Shown here in pieces: positions 25,126 to 36,831 of a DNA stretch of 61,875 nt. Below the pieces are notes generated by a model. It saw only the letters and a program-made list of their open reading frames with translations, made no database searches and was not told the origin of the DNA. Both the position numbers and the translations under genes were made by a program. The stretch is from Mesostigma viride (lineage: Eukaryota > Streptophyta > Mesostigmatophyceae > Mesostigmatales > Mesostigmataceae). The stretch is taken from the NCBI GenBank assembly GCA_009746045.1, contig RPFO01000167.1:2892648-2954522 (forward strand), written 5' to 3'. Within the stretch, counting starts at the first letter, position 1. Each line of letters opens with the position of its first letter.

Positions 25126-26814
25126 CCCCTAAATGGTCTGAGATCCTGCCGATAAATCGGCTGGATCTTCACAATTTTGCAAACCAGATGCCATCCAACC
25201 TACCCATATCCAATGGCTGTCCTTGGGGGCCAAGCACGTCCATGAGTTGCCCTTCGGGTTGGTATATCACAACCTCACATATATGCAGGGTAGGCCATAT
25301 ATAACTGCCGTCAAAGTCAGGGGGGTCAAGACGCGCGTTTTCATTTTTGGTAGAATGTGCATTTTGAATTATGTTATAAGAGCTAGGCACCTACCACTTC
25401 AGGGATGATAAACAATTAGTTGCTGAACAGTTTGAGCCATTGGGGTCATCATTTGGGTGGGTATACCAGCAGTTACACCCAGTACAGCCCTTAGGGGTAC
25501 CGTTGGTAAAAAGCAACCAAGTGGGTAGGGGTGGGCATACTACCTACTAATATGGCCACCAACCATGCCAAACAATACATTTCCCTTCCACAATGATGGG
25601 GAAACATAACTGCATCATCACACTGCCCTTACATGGCACCTATGTGCAGGTGCTACCTTGTCCATGCACGTAGGTAACGTGGTACGGATACCCTACGCAA
25701 GGCATGCATTCTAGGAGGCAGCCACCAACAAACTAGTGATGTTGAGCCTATTTCAGCCTGCCCTAGCAAGGATAAACTAGGCCTAAGCTGCTATAGCTTG
25801 CCAGGTGATGGCCAGCACACCTGGTGGCACATGCTGTCAATGGGAAGCTTTTACTCACCAGTTACGTGCTTGATGATGCCACAGAGACCAGCCAACTGCC
25901 TCACAATCATGCAATATGTGTATGGGAAATGTATAACAAACATATATGGAGGTATTCAAACCCATACAGCCTCTAAAACTTATCACCATCACCCTGTGGC
26001 AGGTCAACTGACTGAGGGAAGCATCTAAGAAGGGTGTTTTAGAAAGGGGCCAGGCCAGGGTCAAGAAAGAGCATGAATAATGCAAAAAGAATGTGCTACA
26101 CAAGCTAGAACGTACATATAAACGTCAAACATCGATAGGAAAACGATGCTTAAGCTTTACCAGGCATGGATGGCGTTACCTTGGCCCAGGCGGTGGCCGC
26201 AAAATGGCGCATTTCGGCACACCAAAGTTGTGCAGCATGGTCGCTGGATTCGGCGATTTCTGGCCACCCTTGCACGTTTACGACTACTATGTATCATAAA
26301 AAGTACAAAGAAACCGATATATCCTTTAAAATACGCCGGAAAGGTATTGCTGTCAACGTTTCTATCGTCCGGCCTGATCGCAGTTTTTTCCAGCAAGAAC
26401 GCTGCCGACACCTATCAAATGGCATTCCCGCGAACCAAAAATTGGCCTGTATGATCTTTAGGAAGTATAAAATCAATATCCTAAGTTTGGTCAGAAAATT
26501 CGAACGAAAACGTAAATGCCATGCGTGGGCGCAAGCCGCCATGGCCAGGTCGTTGTTTTCCGGAATGCACGTTGTACGTGAAAAAGTACCCTGACCCCTT
26601 GTACTTTGACCGGCCAGAACACCTCTATAACTTTGTCAGAAGTATGCAAACCCATATACCATGCTGTGAAGAAACTTCTAAACTTTCGATCTTCTCAGCT
26701 AAACTTTTCCTAATTCTCAATAGATTTCGCGGCATCTGGTCCCCCGAGAAGGGGCCGATGCATCGGCTGGAACTCGATTTTTGGCGGAAAATCGGCAGCA
26801 AGACCATTTAGGGG
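25126..26814 (+). mobile_element. piggyBac-like element copy 1, 1,689 bp
   Basis: Ends are TTAA-CCCCTAAATGGTCT and AGACCATTTAGGGG-TTAA, a 14-bp terminal inverted repeat, with TTAA at 25,122-25,125 and 26,815-26,818. Subterminal palindromes CCGATAAATCGG and CCGATGCATCGG lie near the two ends. No ORF is long enough for a transposase, so it is non-autonomous. An equally long, near-identical copy in the opposite orientation lies at 42,958-44,646. The right end abuts an AAATT tail of a minus-strand family A element. Confidence 0.85.
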
Positions 26815-26845
26815 TTAAATTAAATTAAATTATAACATGACTGCG

Positions 26846-27143
26846 GTCCCTCTCTCTTGCTTGCACTGCTATGCAGAACAAGAAGAGGTGGAAGACGATA
26901 GTCCAGGCTCATACGCCATGCAGCCCCTGTGGGCAAGTTCCCAGGCTCATTCGTCAGCCCCACCCAAGAGGAGGGGGCGCTTTGCTGAGTAGAATAGTTA
27001 GGGCCGGTTTTCTAGATTCGAGTAGCTTAGCGTTAGTTCGGTTTCGCGGCTTTGCCCACCTCCATCCATCCATCCAGCAAGGGAATATGTGCTACATGAT
27101 CTCCCAACGGAGTCATGTTATAATTTAATTTGATTGAATTTTA
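26846..27143 (+). mobile_element. Family A retrotransposon 3' end, 298 bp
   Basis: Carries the family A C-terminus, its stop, 3' UTR, terminal hairpin and a short AATTT-type tail, bounded by a 9-bp duplication ATGACTGCG (26,837-26,845 and 27,144-27,152). The target was itself the hairpin and tail of a minus-strand family A copy, so this is one retrotransposon inside another. Confidence 0.85.
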
Positions 27144-27152
27144 ATGACTGCG

Positions 27153-27334
27153 TTGGGAGATTAAAATTAAATTATAACCTGTCAGGAGACGTCCGTCCTA
27201 CTAGTCAGCAAAAGTTGATGCGAGAGGTCCCCAGTTCGATTCCGGCCTGGATTCATTTGCAGATCGCGTTTTCCGCGGACCGGCACTGAACGCAAATGGT
27301 TTTCACCTTTGCGGCGTGCCACATCAGAATAACC
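27153..27334. other. Unassigned spacer between retrotransposon copies
   Basis: Contains a B-box-like GTTCGATTCC at about 27,236. The arms needed for a tRNA do not pair, so no tRNA is called. Sequences near 27,316-27,385 form a 17-bp imperfect inverted repeat around a family A terminal hairpin. Confidence 0.3.
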
Positions 27335-27479
27335 TGCCTCCGTTCGGGGAGGTCATGTAGCACATTCTGATTTGGCACGCAGCAAATATTCCATGTTGGA
27401 TGGGTGGAGGTGGGAGAAGCCGCGTATCGAACTAACCTAACTCTAAGCTATCTAGTCTAGAAAATCCTAACTACACTAC

Positions 27480-28640
27480 TCAGCAAAACGCCCCTTCCTC
27501 TTGGGGGGGGGGTGGCTTGCCCACAGGGGCTGGCGAGTAAGCCTGGACAATCTTCTGCCACCTCTTCTTGTTCTGCATGGCAGTCCAAAGAATGGAGAGG
27601 GAGTGGATGTGGTGTTCAAACTGATAGAGCTGGGACCACTAGGTCGGCCAGCAACATCTGGGTGTAGTTCATGGCAGGTTTACCTAGCTTCCTGGGAATG
27701 TCCTTGGGGCCAGGCCAGGTCAAGATATGCCGCCCCAGTTAAGGCCGAGCCGCTGGGGGCCGGCCAGACCAAGGGCGGTGTCGACCTCCAGGGCTGGTGC
27801 GAGCAAGATGTCCCACAAATGCTATCCTACGCTGCCTAATCTCGACGTCCAAAATACGGGGCATACCCTGATACAAAGATTCTAATGACCTATCAAGGAT
27901 ACTGGGCATATCAAGGATGCTGGGCATAGCTTGAAGATCATGGGGATGCAAGTGCCCTGGTGCACCTAGAGCAAGGGTCCTTTACATCCCCACCCTTGCA
28001 GGAAGTAGCTTAGGATGTATGATAGGCCATATGCCCCCCTCTCAAGGGCTGTGTGCTACATATACTCCCAACGGAGTTATGTTACAATTCAATTCAATTC
28101 AATCAAGGATACAGCCTATGCTTGGAAAACCCTACATTCAGGACCTGTCGGAGCATCCTGTATACCGTGCCGTCTAGCTTAGCCGCCAGTGTGTCCGTGA
28201 GTGTCCACGCCTCAGCGCCATACGTAAGCATCGTGAGGACGAGGACCTTGAAGAGCATGCGCTTGCGGTGCTCGCCCAGGCCCTTTGAGCGCCAGTAGGT
28301 GTTGAGTGAACGGAGCCTGGCCCAGGCCAGGCCGATCCGGATGTCCACATCGTCGGTGGTGTCAGGGAGCATGCTCCCCAACAGTTTGAAGCGGTGACGG
28401 AACGGGACCTCCGTCCCGTCGAGCAGGCGCGGCAGCGGCGGGCGACTGGAGGCCCCAATCACCATCGCCTCAGTTTTGACACTAATCTCCAATCCCACCG
28501 CCCTCGCCTCCAAGCCCAGACAGTCCAGCCAGGTCTGAATGTGCTCGGGGCGCGCGCGATGAGGGTGGTGTCGTCCGCATAAATCAGGTCGGCCAGGCGG
28601 TAGCCAGTGCCAACCCCGCCGTGCTCGAGCGCTCATTAGG
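27480..28640 (-). pseudogene. Reverse transcriptase C-terminal part, frameshifted and interrupted
   Basis: In order on the minus strand: IYADDTTL, a 2-nt frameshift near 28,555, WLDCLGLEARAVGLEISVK, RIGLAWARLRSLN, LFKVLVLTMLTYGAEAWTLT, LDGTVYRMLRQVLNVGFSK, the foreign 199-bp insert, then LYQGMPRILD, RQRRIAFVGHLART and the Lys/Pro-rich end. Closely related to the copy at 16.6-17.5 kb. Confidence 0.83.
27903..28101 (+). mobile_element. Short retroelement (199 bp) with (CAATT)n tail
   Basis: Flanked by an 11-bp duplication ATCAAGGATAC (27,892-27,902 and 28,102-28,112). Its 3' end has the same CTCC-CAAC-GGAG hairpin as family A with changed but pairing flanks, then CAATT repeats. No coding match is visible; it may be a SINE-like or severely truncated element using the same reverse transcriptase. 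Confidence 0.75.
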
Positions 28641-28731
28641 GATGTCCAAGCCGGGCTCGATCCCCTTAGAGCATGCAGCCGGGCTCGATCCCCTAAAGCG
28701 CGCACGCGCCCGGAGCATGACGTGATCCACG
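28641..28731. other. Short spacer with duplicated GCCGGGCTCGATCCCC
   Basis: The 16-mer occurs twice 36 bp apart between two minus-strand family A copies. Confidence 0.6.
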
Positions 28732-29010
28732 TTGGGAGATCATGTAGCACATATATTCCTTGTTGGGTGGATGGAGGTGGGCGAAGCCGCGAAACCGAAC
28801 TAAGCTAACTCTAAGCTAATCTAACCTAGAAAAACTCTATAACTACTCTACTCAGCAACTAGCCCCTTCCTCTGGGGGGGGGGTGGCTTGCCCACAGGCC
28901 GGGCTGGCGTGTGAGCCTGGACAATTGTCTGCCACCTCTTCTTGTTCTGCCTGGCAGTCCAAGCAAGAGAAAGGGAGCGAATGCGGTGGACTTGCATTGG
29001 GGCATGCCAA
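28732..29010 (-). mobile_element. Family A retrotransposon 3' end
   Basis: Reads the QNKKRW..IVQAHTPA...VGKPPPPQRKG end, 3' UTR and hairpin on the minus strand. The AT-rich tail is absent at 28,731. Confidence 0.8.
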
Positions 29011-29261
29011 TTATCCCTAGCACCATCAAGCAGCGTAGTTTGCAACTAGGTAGGGCACTTAGCCCGTACCAACCAGGTCGGGACCCGTCTTCTGGCCCGT
29101 CCATCCCTTCGCAGGGCCGTAGCCCGCTCACGGGCAGGCAGTACCTCCTCACGTAGGATGAACCCAGCAATGTTAGCCGCCGCAAAGCCCGCACATTCAA
29201 AGAGCAAGTGGTAGAGCTAGGATCTAGGGTTGATGATTTGGGAAATGATCAATATGCAGGA

Positions 29262-29519
29262 CAAGTGTCGTGTTTGCGTGCCATATCATCCTGGACTGGT
29301 CATTACCGCTACTTGGAATGCATCCACTACTATCAGCAGTAATCATGTGTGTGATACGCCACCTTGGAAATGAGAATGAAAGGTGCGGTCCTTTACGGGC
29401 TACGGCACCGCCACCTTCATGATTAGGCAATCCGGCCCAATCAGCCGATTCTTGAGAAAATGCTTTATCATCAAAGCAACCAAATTAAGACCTTTCAATT
29501 CCAATGAGATACATGACGA
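29262..29519 (+). repeat. Duplicated segment, copy 1, left part
   Basis: Matches 33,010-33,100 joined to 33,456-33,595 in the second copy. It is interrupted at 29,520 by the family B retrotransposon and continues at 32,132. It lacks the roughly 355 bp found at 33,101-33,455 in copy 2. Confidence 0.85.
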
Positions 29520-32122
29520 ACGCCCCGTCCGTGGGCGCAGGGAGAAGTGGTCAGCGGATGAGATACGCCGCGATGCAATCAGGTCTGCCTTCGTGGACGC
29601 GCAACCTTTGATGTACCTGGACGCAGATCGCGGTGTAGATCTCACGCCACCCTACGAACTGTTCATGCGATCGGTGGAGCTTGGCAGCCTCTAAGCTTCT
29701 CCCCGAGCAACCCCGCGCCCGACCAGCCCCGCTCTACCTGCGCGACGCCCGGGTGGTTGCCGCCCGGCTGGCGCTAGCGCAGGCCCGCCGCCGCGGGGAG
29801 GACCTGTACCCGTACCAGGAACGGCTTACTCAAGCATATACTGCCGCACATGCGGAGGAGGTGGAGACACTTGCCGACAAAATCAATCGCCACACGGCCG
29901 CCAACCAGCACAAGGCGGCCTGGCGCTCTCTCGACCGTCTCACCGGACGCCGGGAAACGCAACGGGCTGACATCCCAGGCACCCCCAGTGAACGCCTTGA
30001 GATTTGGTTCAGCTCCCAGGCCAAACTATCAGGGGCCCCTGGCCCGCCCCCCCCGCTTGACCCCGCTGCCGCTGCATGCACGCCCTGCGGCCAGCCGAGG
30101 CGGCCCCATTGAGCCCCCGCAGGCGCCCACCAGCGAGACGAACTACCTAGTCCCACCGCTCTCCGGCCCCTTGGTGGACGGCCCCCACGACGAGTGGACT
30201 CCCCAGGAATGGGCTGCTGCCATCTCGATCCACCCTCCGCAATGATGCTGCCATGGGAGTGGACAATATTTCACCGGAGGTGGTTAAGATGCCTGAGCTT
30301 GAGCCTTTCCTCCGGGGTGTTTGCAACCGGATTCTACGAGATGGCCTCCCCCCGCCGACGTATTGGAAGACCGATGTCCGGGTCATGCTGTACAAGGGCA
30401 AGGGGTCCGCCGCGGATACCGGCAACTACCGCGGCGTATCAGCCTCCAAAGCTGCGTGCTGAAAGTCTTCATGCGTCTCCTGCTGAACCGCATGCGCGCC
30501 AGCCTCGATCCCCACCTAGGTGAGTCCCAGATGGGCTTCCGTGTTGGTCGCAATTGTGTTATGGTCACTATTACCGCGCGCCGCCTGATCGAGGAAGTGG
30601 GCCGCCTGGCCCCCGGCCTCTTGCCATTGCTATTGATCTTCGTGGATTACACCAAGGCATTCGATACGGTTATATGGGACGCCCTGTGGGTGGTCCTTCA
30701 CCTGTTCCGTGACAGTCCCATCGTACATCGTTGAGATCATCCGCCAGTTCTATGAAGGGTCCCAAGCCCAGGTCCGTACCGCCGACGGCGTCACTCCGGC
30801 GTTTCCCCTGCACACCGGGGTGTGGCAGGGCCGGCTGTGTGCTCTCCCCATATCTATTCATCATTATGGTGGACTATATTATGCGGCGTGCACAAGCCCG
30901 CTTCGCCCGGGTGGAGGGGCGCCCGCCGGGGATCGAGGTCACGGAGTACGCCAGCTACGGCGGGGTTGACCCACCCTACCGCCTGAGCGATCTGATCTAC
31001 GCTGATGACACGACACTCGTGGAAACCCCAGAGTCAGCCCAACTGTGGCTAGACAGCTTATCACTGGAAGCGCGGGCGGTGGGGCTTATGATCAGCAAGA
31101 AAACGGAGGTCATGGCCATCGGCTTCCCTGCTGGGATAGCCCCACCCACCCTCCTCTTGCTAGACGGCAGCCCCGTCCCCCCGGCGACTCGCTTCAAGCT
31201 CCTTGGCAGCTGGCTTCCCTCCACGGCCGACGACATCAACACCCGCATTGGCCAGGCCTGGGCGGCCCTCCGCCGCCTCGACAGGTTCTGGACCTGTCGC
31301 TACCTGAGTGAGCGACGCAAGCGCATTCTGTTCAAGGCCCTTGTCCTCAGCATCCTCCTTTATGGCTGCGAGGCGTGGACCCTGGACCAGGCGCTGAGCC
31401 AGCAGCTTGACGGCACCGTCACTCGAATGCTCCGTCATATCCTCGGCGTCCGCTACCAAGAACGCCGCACCCGGGCCGAGCTCTACTGCGAGCTCCCTCT
31501 TGTCACCCATACCATCCGACACCGCCGCCTCCTCTTTGCCGGCCATCTTGCCCGCACAGACCAGGTGAATACCGATGTGGGCCCTGCCGGGGGGCTTAAG
31601 ACGGGCCAACCAGGTAGACACCTCCTCCTATGGCAGGGTCCCCTTGTCCCATCGCAACCCACTGGCAAACTTGCGCGCGCCGGGCACCGGCGCGGCGCGA
31701 CCCGGACCTATGTGACACAACTGCTTGAAGATGCAGGGCTTCTGGGACTATCCGTACTCCGCGCCCGCATGATTGACAAGGAGAAATGGGCTGCCATCTG
31801 CGATAAGCACCTCCCCGAGGGGTATGCTCCTGTTTTCTCCCCACGGGCCCCGCGGCCTGTTGCTAGCCAGGGTAGAAATCCGCAGGTGGAGGTTATTGGT
31901 CCTGAGGATAGCCGCTACACTACCGCCTCGTCTGCCATTACAGTAGAGGACAGCTCGGATGAGGATTACATCCCCATCTAGTGCTTAACGATTGGGGGAT
32001 GATGCAGACGATATTTGTCTAAACTTTTGTGTAATTATTTTTCTAATGAGATTAGCATAGTACTCCGTGGCATGCCTTTGCGCATGACACGCAAGTATAC
32101 TTACTTACTTACTTACTTACTT
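29520..32122 (+). mobile_element. Family B non-LTR retrotransposon, 2.6 kb
   Basis: Bounded by a 9-bp duplication ACATGACGA at 29,511-29,519 and 32,123-32,131. The element carries a broken reverse-transcriptase gene, a short 3' UTR and a (TTAC)n tail. No AP-endonuclease domain is present, so it is probably 5'-truncated. The pre-insertion site survives in the second copy of the surrounding duplication (around 33,590). Confidence 0.92.
29524..31981 (+). pseudogene. Reverse transcriptase of family B, frameshifted
   Basis: The N-terminal helical region (29,524-30,110) precedes RT motifs spread over several frames: NYRGVS (30,425), LLNRMRASLDPHL and GFRVGRN, FVDYTKAFDTVIWD (motif A, with catalytic Asp, near 30,640), a QG..LSPYLF motif B (30,830, frameshifted), LIYADDTTL (motif C, near 31,000), then FKLLGSWLPSTADDINTRIG, LFKALVLSILLYGCEAWTLD, RMLRHILGVRYQERRTR, a C-terminal tail LLEDAGLLGLSVLRARM and the acidic end SSDEDYIPI. 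From 30,840 to the stop the frame is intact. Frameshifts near 29,695, 30,115, 30,460, 30,720 and 30,835 inactivate it. Confidence 0.88.
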
Positions 32123-33002
32123 ACATGACGAATTACAAAGACTGTCGAGTTGTAATGTTGCAGTTATAAGAGCAGCTGTGAGGCCCCTTGGGTGACGCCA
32201 CTGCAGGTCGATCCCTTGTGGCGGCAGTGTGCGTGTGTTCCCGACCTAGTTCCTACTGGCGCGGCATGCATGCCAACGTCGACGACCAGGGTTGCCCGAA
32301 GCGGCCCTGTCCCTTGTCTCGTTCTCAGTCTTACACACATTCAAAACCAATACATTGTCGTATCCGGCGTCAGTCCATCCTCATGGCAACTGACTGCATG
32401 CAACCACTCACGGGGGCTGCTCCGGGCTGCTCGAGCTATTTCACCCCATGAAGACAACAAACCGGCCAGTTGTGAGGGAGAAAAACGGACGAACAATGAC
32501 CACCATGGTTCGTTGCTCATACTTCTATACTGCTCAAAGCTAAAGCCTGGCGGCTGGCGCCACTGACTAGCGCCACTTTTGACATCAGCCAATCATAACA
32601 TTGTCTAATTTCCGACAAGCTATTTAACTTCAAGCTTTAACTGTCAAACAAACACAAATATACAAGGGCAAATCTATCGGCCATGCCAGGCACCGCCTGG
32701 TACGTGCTTCCTTGCATTTGTGTCTGGTGTCCCACGTTGACATCCTGAAATTGCACAGCTGCTCAGCCCCTCGCCAGCTTGCTGTGTACCAGCATTCGGC
32801 AAACTGCCCTTGTGACGAATGTCAGTGAAATTCAGGTCCGCCCATAAGTTCCGTCAGCAAATTCAGCGGACTTGGCGCGTAAGTACAACTGAGATCCGCG
32901 GCGTCAGTACCGGGCCGCGGTATAGCAACCCGCACGAGGCTGCGGACGTCAGAATTACGCTAAAATCTGAATTGCGGACGTGATAAATCACGAACGCGAC
33001 AG
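32123..33002 (+). repeat. Duplicated segment, copy 1, right part
   Basis: Aligns with 33,596-34,396 plus 35,068-35,153. It contains the empty site (ACCGGGCCGCGGTATAGC, about 32,907-32,925) of the hAT-type MITE present in copy 2. ORFs here also appear in copy 2 and are unrecognised. Confidence 0.9.
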
Positions 33003-35153
33003 CTGTCGCGTTTGCGTGCCATGTCATCCTGGACTGGTCATTACCGCTACTTGGAATGCATCCACTATCAGCAGTAATCATGTGTGTGATATGCCACCTC
33101 CCCCCCCACTCTTTAGCTCACAACAACATGAGAGCAAAAAGTGAAAGAAAGGCATCTCACACAAAAGAAGGAAGCCCAAAGAGGGCGTCATTCCAGGCAA
33201 CAGCCAAAAAGAAAAAAAAATTCCAGCAGCCTGCTCAAAGATGCTTTTCCAGGATCAGCAACAACCTTAACATGCATGCTTTTAAAGGCTTAGCAATAAC
33301 CCCTTCAATGGCTTTAATTTACAGGGAAAAGCCTAACCTCTTCAGATGCTTTTGAAGGCTAAGCGATAACCTCTTCCTTGTGCTTCCCTGGGTGAAGCAG
33401 GAGGAACCCCCAGGCTGGCCGGACTGAACCCATCATGGGTTGTTCGTCCGTTTGTACATGAGAATGAAAGGTGCGGTCCTTTACGGCGCCGCCACCTTCA
33501 TGACAGGCAATCCGGCCCAATCAGCCGATTCTTGAGACAATGCTTTATCATCAAAGCAACCAAAAGACCTTTCAATTCCAATGAGATACATGACGCATTA
33601 ATTGCAAATTAAGACTGTCGAGTTGTAATGTTGCAGTTATAAGAGCAGCTGTGAGGCCCCTTGGGTGACGCCACTGCAGGTCGATCCCTTGTGGCGGCAG
33701 TGTGCGCGTGTGTTCCCGACCTAGTTCCTACTGGCGCGGCATGCATGCCAACGTCGACGACCAGGGTTGCCCGAAGGCCCTGTCCCTTGTCTCGTTCTCA
33801 GTCTTACACACATTCTTAACAAAACCAATACATCGTCGTATCCGGCGTCAGTCCATCCTCATGGCAACTGACTGCATGCAACCACTCACGGGGGCTGCTC
33901 CGGGCTGCTCGAGCTATTTCACCCCATGAAGACAACAAACCGGCCAGTTGTGAGGGAGAAAAACGGACGAACAATGACCACCATGGTTCGTTGCTCATAC
34001 TTCTATACTGCTCAAAGCTAAAGCCTGGCGGCTGGCACCACTATGTAGCGCCACTTTTGACATCAGCCAATCATAACATTGTCTAATTTCCGACAAGCTA
34101 TTTAACTTCAAGCTTTAACTGTCAAACAAACACAAATATACAAGGGCAAATCTATCGGCCATGCCAGGCACCGCCTGGTACGTGCTTCCTTGCATTTGTG
34201 TCTGGTGTCCCACGTTGACATCCTGAAATTGCACAGCTGCTCAGCCCCTCGCCAGCTTGCTGTGTACCAGCATTCGGCAAACTGCCCTTGTGACGAATGT
34301 CAGTGAAATTCAGGTCCGCCCATAAGTTCCGTCAGCAAATTCAGCGGACTTGGCGCGTAAGTACAACTGAGATCCGCGGCGTCAGTACCGGGCCGCTAGG
34401 GTTGTACCGAATAGCGTTTTGGCTAATTGCCGAATCGGATACTCGGACCAGGGGGGTGCCCCGAACCCGATGCCGAATATATTTGGAGCCTCCCGATACC
34501 GATACCGAATATGTTCGGAGCTGAAGGGCCCTTCCCGAATCGAACACCGAATAGTTCTCCGAACTATTCGGACGCCGATCGAATAATGACGACAGTAGCT
34601 ACTATAACGTATTAGGTAGACAACTTGTATCATTTATATTAATGAGACTTATATTAATTATTTTGTATCAATTATATATTGAGATACACTTAGTGTTTAA
34701 TACTTAGACGAGCACAGATGCCTTCCCTGCATAGTGCATTCAGCTTTTGGGCGTTGGCCTAACTCTTGAGTCGGCGGAGGCATGACCGCGCCAGCTGGTG
34801 AGTGGAGGCTGCATGGAGGCTGCGCCGCCCGCTGGTAGGGGTACTACTATTCAATATTCGGAACTACGAATATATTCGTCGAATAGTAGGGTGTTCCGAT
34901 TTCGATACCGAACATATTCGGAAGTAGAGCTTGCCTCCCGATACCGATACCGAATATGTTCAGACGGACAGACCGTTCGCCGTATACTGAACATATTCGG
35001 TGTTCGGTTCGGTATTCGGGGGATATTCGGTATTCGGAACACTATTCGGTACAACCCTACGGGCCGCGGTATAATAGCAACCCGCACGAGGCTGCGGACG
35101 TCAGAATTACGCTAAAATCTGAATTGCGGACGTGATAAATCACGGACGCGACA
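33003..35153 (+). repeat. Duplicated segment, copy 2
   Basis: Direct tandem duplicate of 29,262-33,002 without the family B retrotransposon. It carries an extra segment at 33,101-33,455 and the MITE at 34,397-35,059. No gene is recognised in either copy. Confidence 0.9.
34397..35059. mobile_element. hAT-type MITE, 663 bp
   Basis: 18-bp perfect terminal inverted repeats TAGGGTTGTACCGAATAG and an 8-bp target-site duplication CGGGCCGC (34,389-34,396 and 35,060-35,067), the diagnostic size for hAT elements. Many CCGAATA/TATTCGG motifs lie towards both ends, as expected for subterminal binding repeats. No transposase. Confidence 0.9.
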
Positions 35154-35189
35154 CAAGGCCAAGTGGCCAGTGGTGGGGCGTGGGCCCAG

Positions 35190-36365
35190 GGGCCAATGAC
35201 CCCCCCACGTTCAAGGAGCAGCTAGTAGAGGACATTAAAATTAAATTAGAGATTAACTAGTAGAGGACATGCAAGGCATATATGGAAATTTTTGCCATCT
35301 TCCACTCAGGCGGGTCCTATCGCGAAAGTACCACCTCGCGGCCTCGACGACCTCCCAGACATGGGGGAGTCATGTGCAGCGAGAAACAGGGGAGGCCCGT
35401 GGGAGGCACGCCAGACAGCTCCCCTAGGGCAGCGTGCGGCTGTCTAGATAGATGTTGTACTAGTTAGAATGCTGCTGTTAGATAGATGTCGTAGGTAGCT
35501 GATGTAGATAGATTAGACCGGTAGGACTGTTCAGTTTGCACCCATCCATCCATCCATCCATCCATCCATCCATCCATCCATCCATCCATCCATCCATCCA
35601 TCCATCCATCCATCCATCCATCCATCCATCCATCCATCCATCCATCCATCCATCCATCCATCCATCCATCCATCCATCCATCCATCCATCCATCCATCCA
35701 TCCATCCATCCATCCATCCATCCATCCATCCATCCATCCATCCATCCATCCATCCATCCATCCATCCATCCATCCATCCATCCATCCATCCATCCATCCA
35801 TCCATCCATCCATCCATCCATCCATCCATCCATCCATCCATCCATCCATCCATCCATCCATCCATCCATCCATCCATCCATCCATCCATCCATCCATCCA
35901 TCCATCCATCCATCCATCCATCCATCCATCCATCCATCCATCCATCCATCCATCCATCCATCCATCCATCCATCCATCCATCCATCCATCCATCCATCCA
36001 TCCATCCATCCATCCATCCATCCATCCATCCATCCATCCATCCATCCATCCATCCATCCATCCATCCATCCATCCATCCATCCATCCATCCATCCATCCA
36101 TCCATCCATCCATCCATCCATCCATCCATCCATCCATCCATCCATCCATCCATCCATCCATCCATCCATCCATCCATCCATCCATCCATCCATCCATCCA
36201 TCCATCCATCCATCCATCCATCCATCCATCCATCCATCCATCCATCCATCCATCCATCCATCCATCCATCCATCCATCCATCCATCCATCCATCCATCCA
36301 TCCATCGGGGTTAATGCTCCGTGACTCCCCAACGGGAGCACGAGTCTCATTAATTAATTAATTAA
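35190..36365 (+). mobile_element. Family C non-LTR retrotransposon 3' end with expanded microsatellite
   Basis: Shares with 36,832-37,210 (opposite strand) the coding end (FKEQL... VGGTPD), the CTGTCTAGATAGATGTTGTA region, the GACCGGTAGGACTGTT segment, the terminal hairpin and the (ATTA)n tail. The CATC stretch in the 3' UTR is 2-3 units in the other copy but about 190 units here. Confidence 0.82.
35541..36306. repeat. (ATCC)n array, about 0.77 kb, inside the family C 3' UTR
   Basis: Pure ATCC units between TTTGCACC and the GGGGTTAATGCTCCGTGAC terminus of the retrotransposon. MDGW and PSIH ORFs are artefacts. Confidence 0.97.
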
Positions 36366-36439
36366 TGTGCAACGCAGCCCCGACTCACAGTCCTTCTTGA
36401 GCCACGCGCAGGCCCCTGGCAGCATTCGGGCACTTATTT

Positions 36440-36668
36440 TCGCCTACCAAGCTGCCAACCCCTGTGGGCAAGCCCCCCCCCCCAGGAGGAAGGGCGCTTT
36501 GCTGAGTATAGAGTAGCCAGGATTTTGGTATTGACTTAGCTTAGCTTAGCTTAGAGTTGGCTTAGTTAGTTTTCGCGCGGCTCCGCTCACGTACCCCTGG
36601 CATGCATCCACCAGCCATGAAATACGTGCTACATGATCTCCCAACGGAGTCATGTTATAATTTAATTT
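36440..36668 (+). mobile_element. Family A retrotransposon 3' end
   Basis: CCTGTGGGCAAGCCCCC, the GCGCTTTGCTGAGTA stop region, 3' UTR, hairpin (CATGATCTCC-CAAC-GGAGTCATG) and a short AATTT tail. Confidence 0.8.
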
Positions 36669-36831
36669 GTAATATAAAGACGCCAACCATGGCTCCGTCA
36701 GCACTCCTAATGCTTCCCCGGACACAGATCTGCAACGGCTCAACACGAATGTCGCGGGGATGGCCGCCCAACTCAAGAAATTGGCACACAACCTGTGCTC
36801 CGACACCACGACCCTGGATCCTATAGTATTA

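Larger units (their letters stand above)
27335..28640 (-). mobile_element. Family A non-LTR retrotransposon, 5'-truncated
   Basis: Minus-strand copy starting just before the YADD motif (near 28,590) and reading to the family A C-terminus and 3' UTR near 27,340. It is interrupted by the plus-strand insertion at 27,903-28,101. Confidence 0.82.

Noticed and set aside
27200-27260. Possible tRNA (B-box GTTCGATTCC)
   Set aside because: T-arm, D-arm and acceptor stems do not pair; at most a relic.
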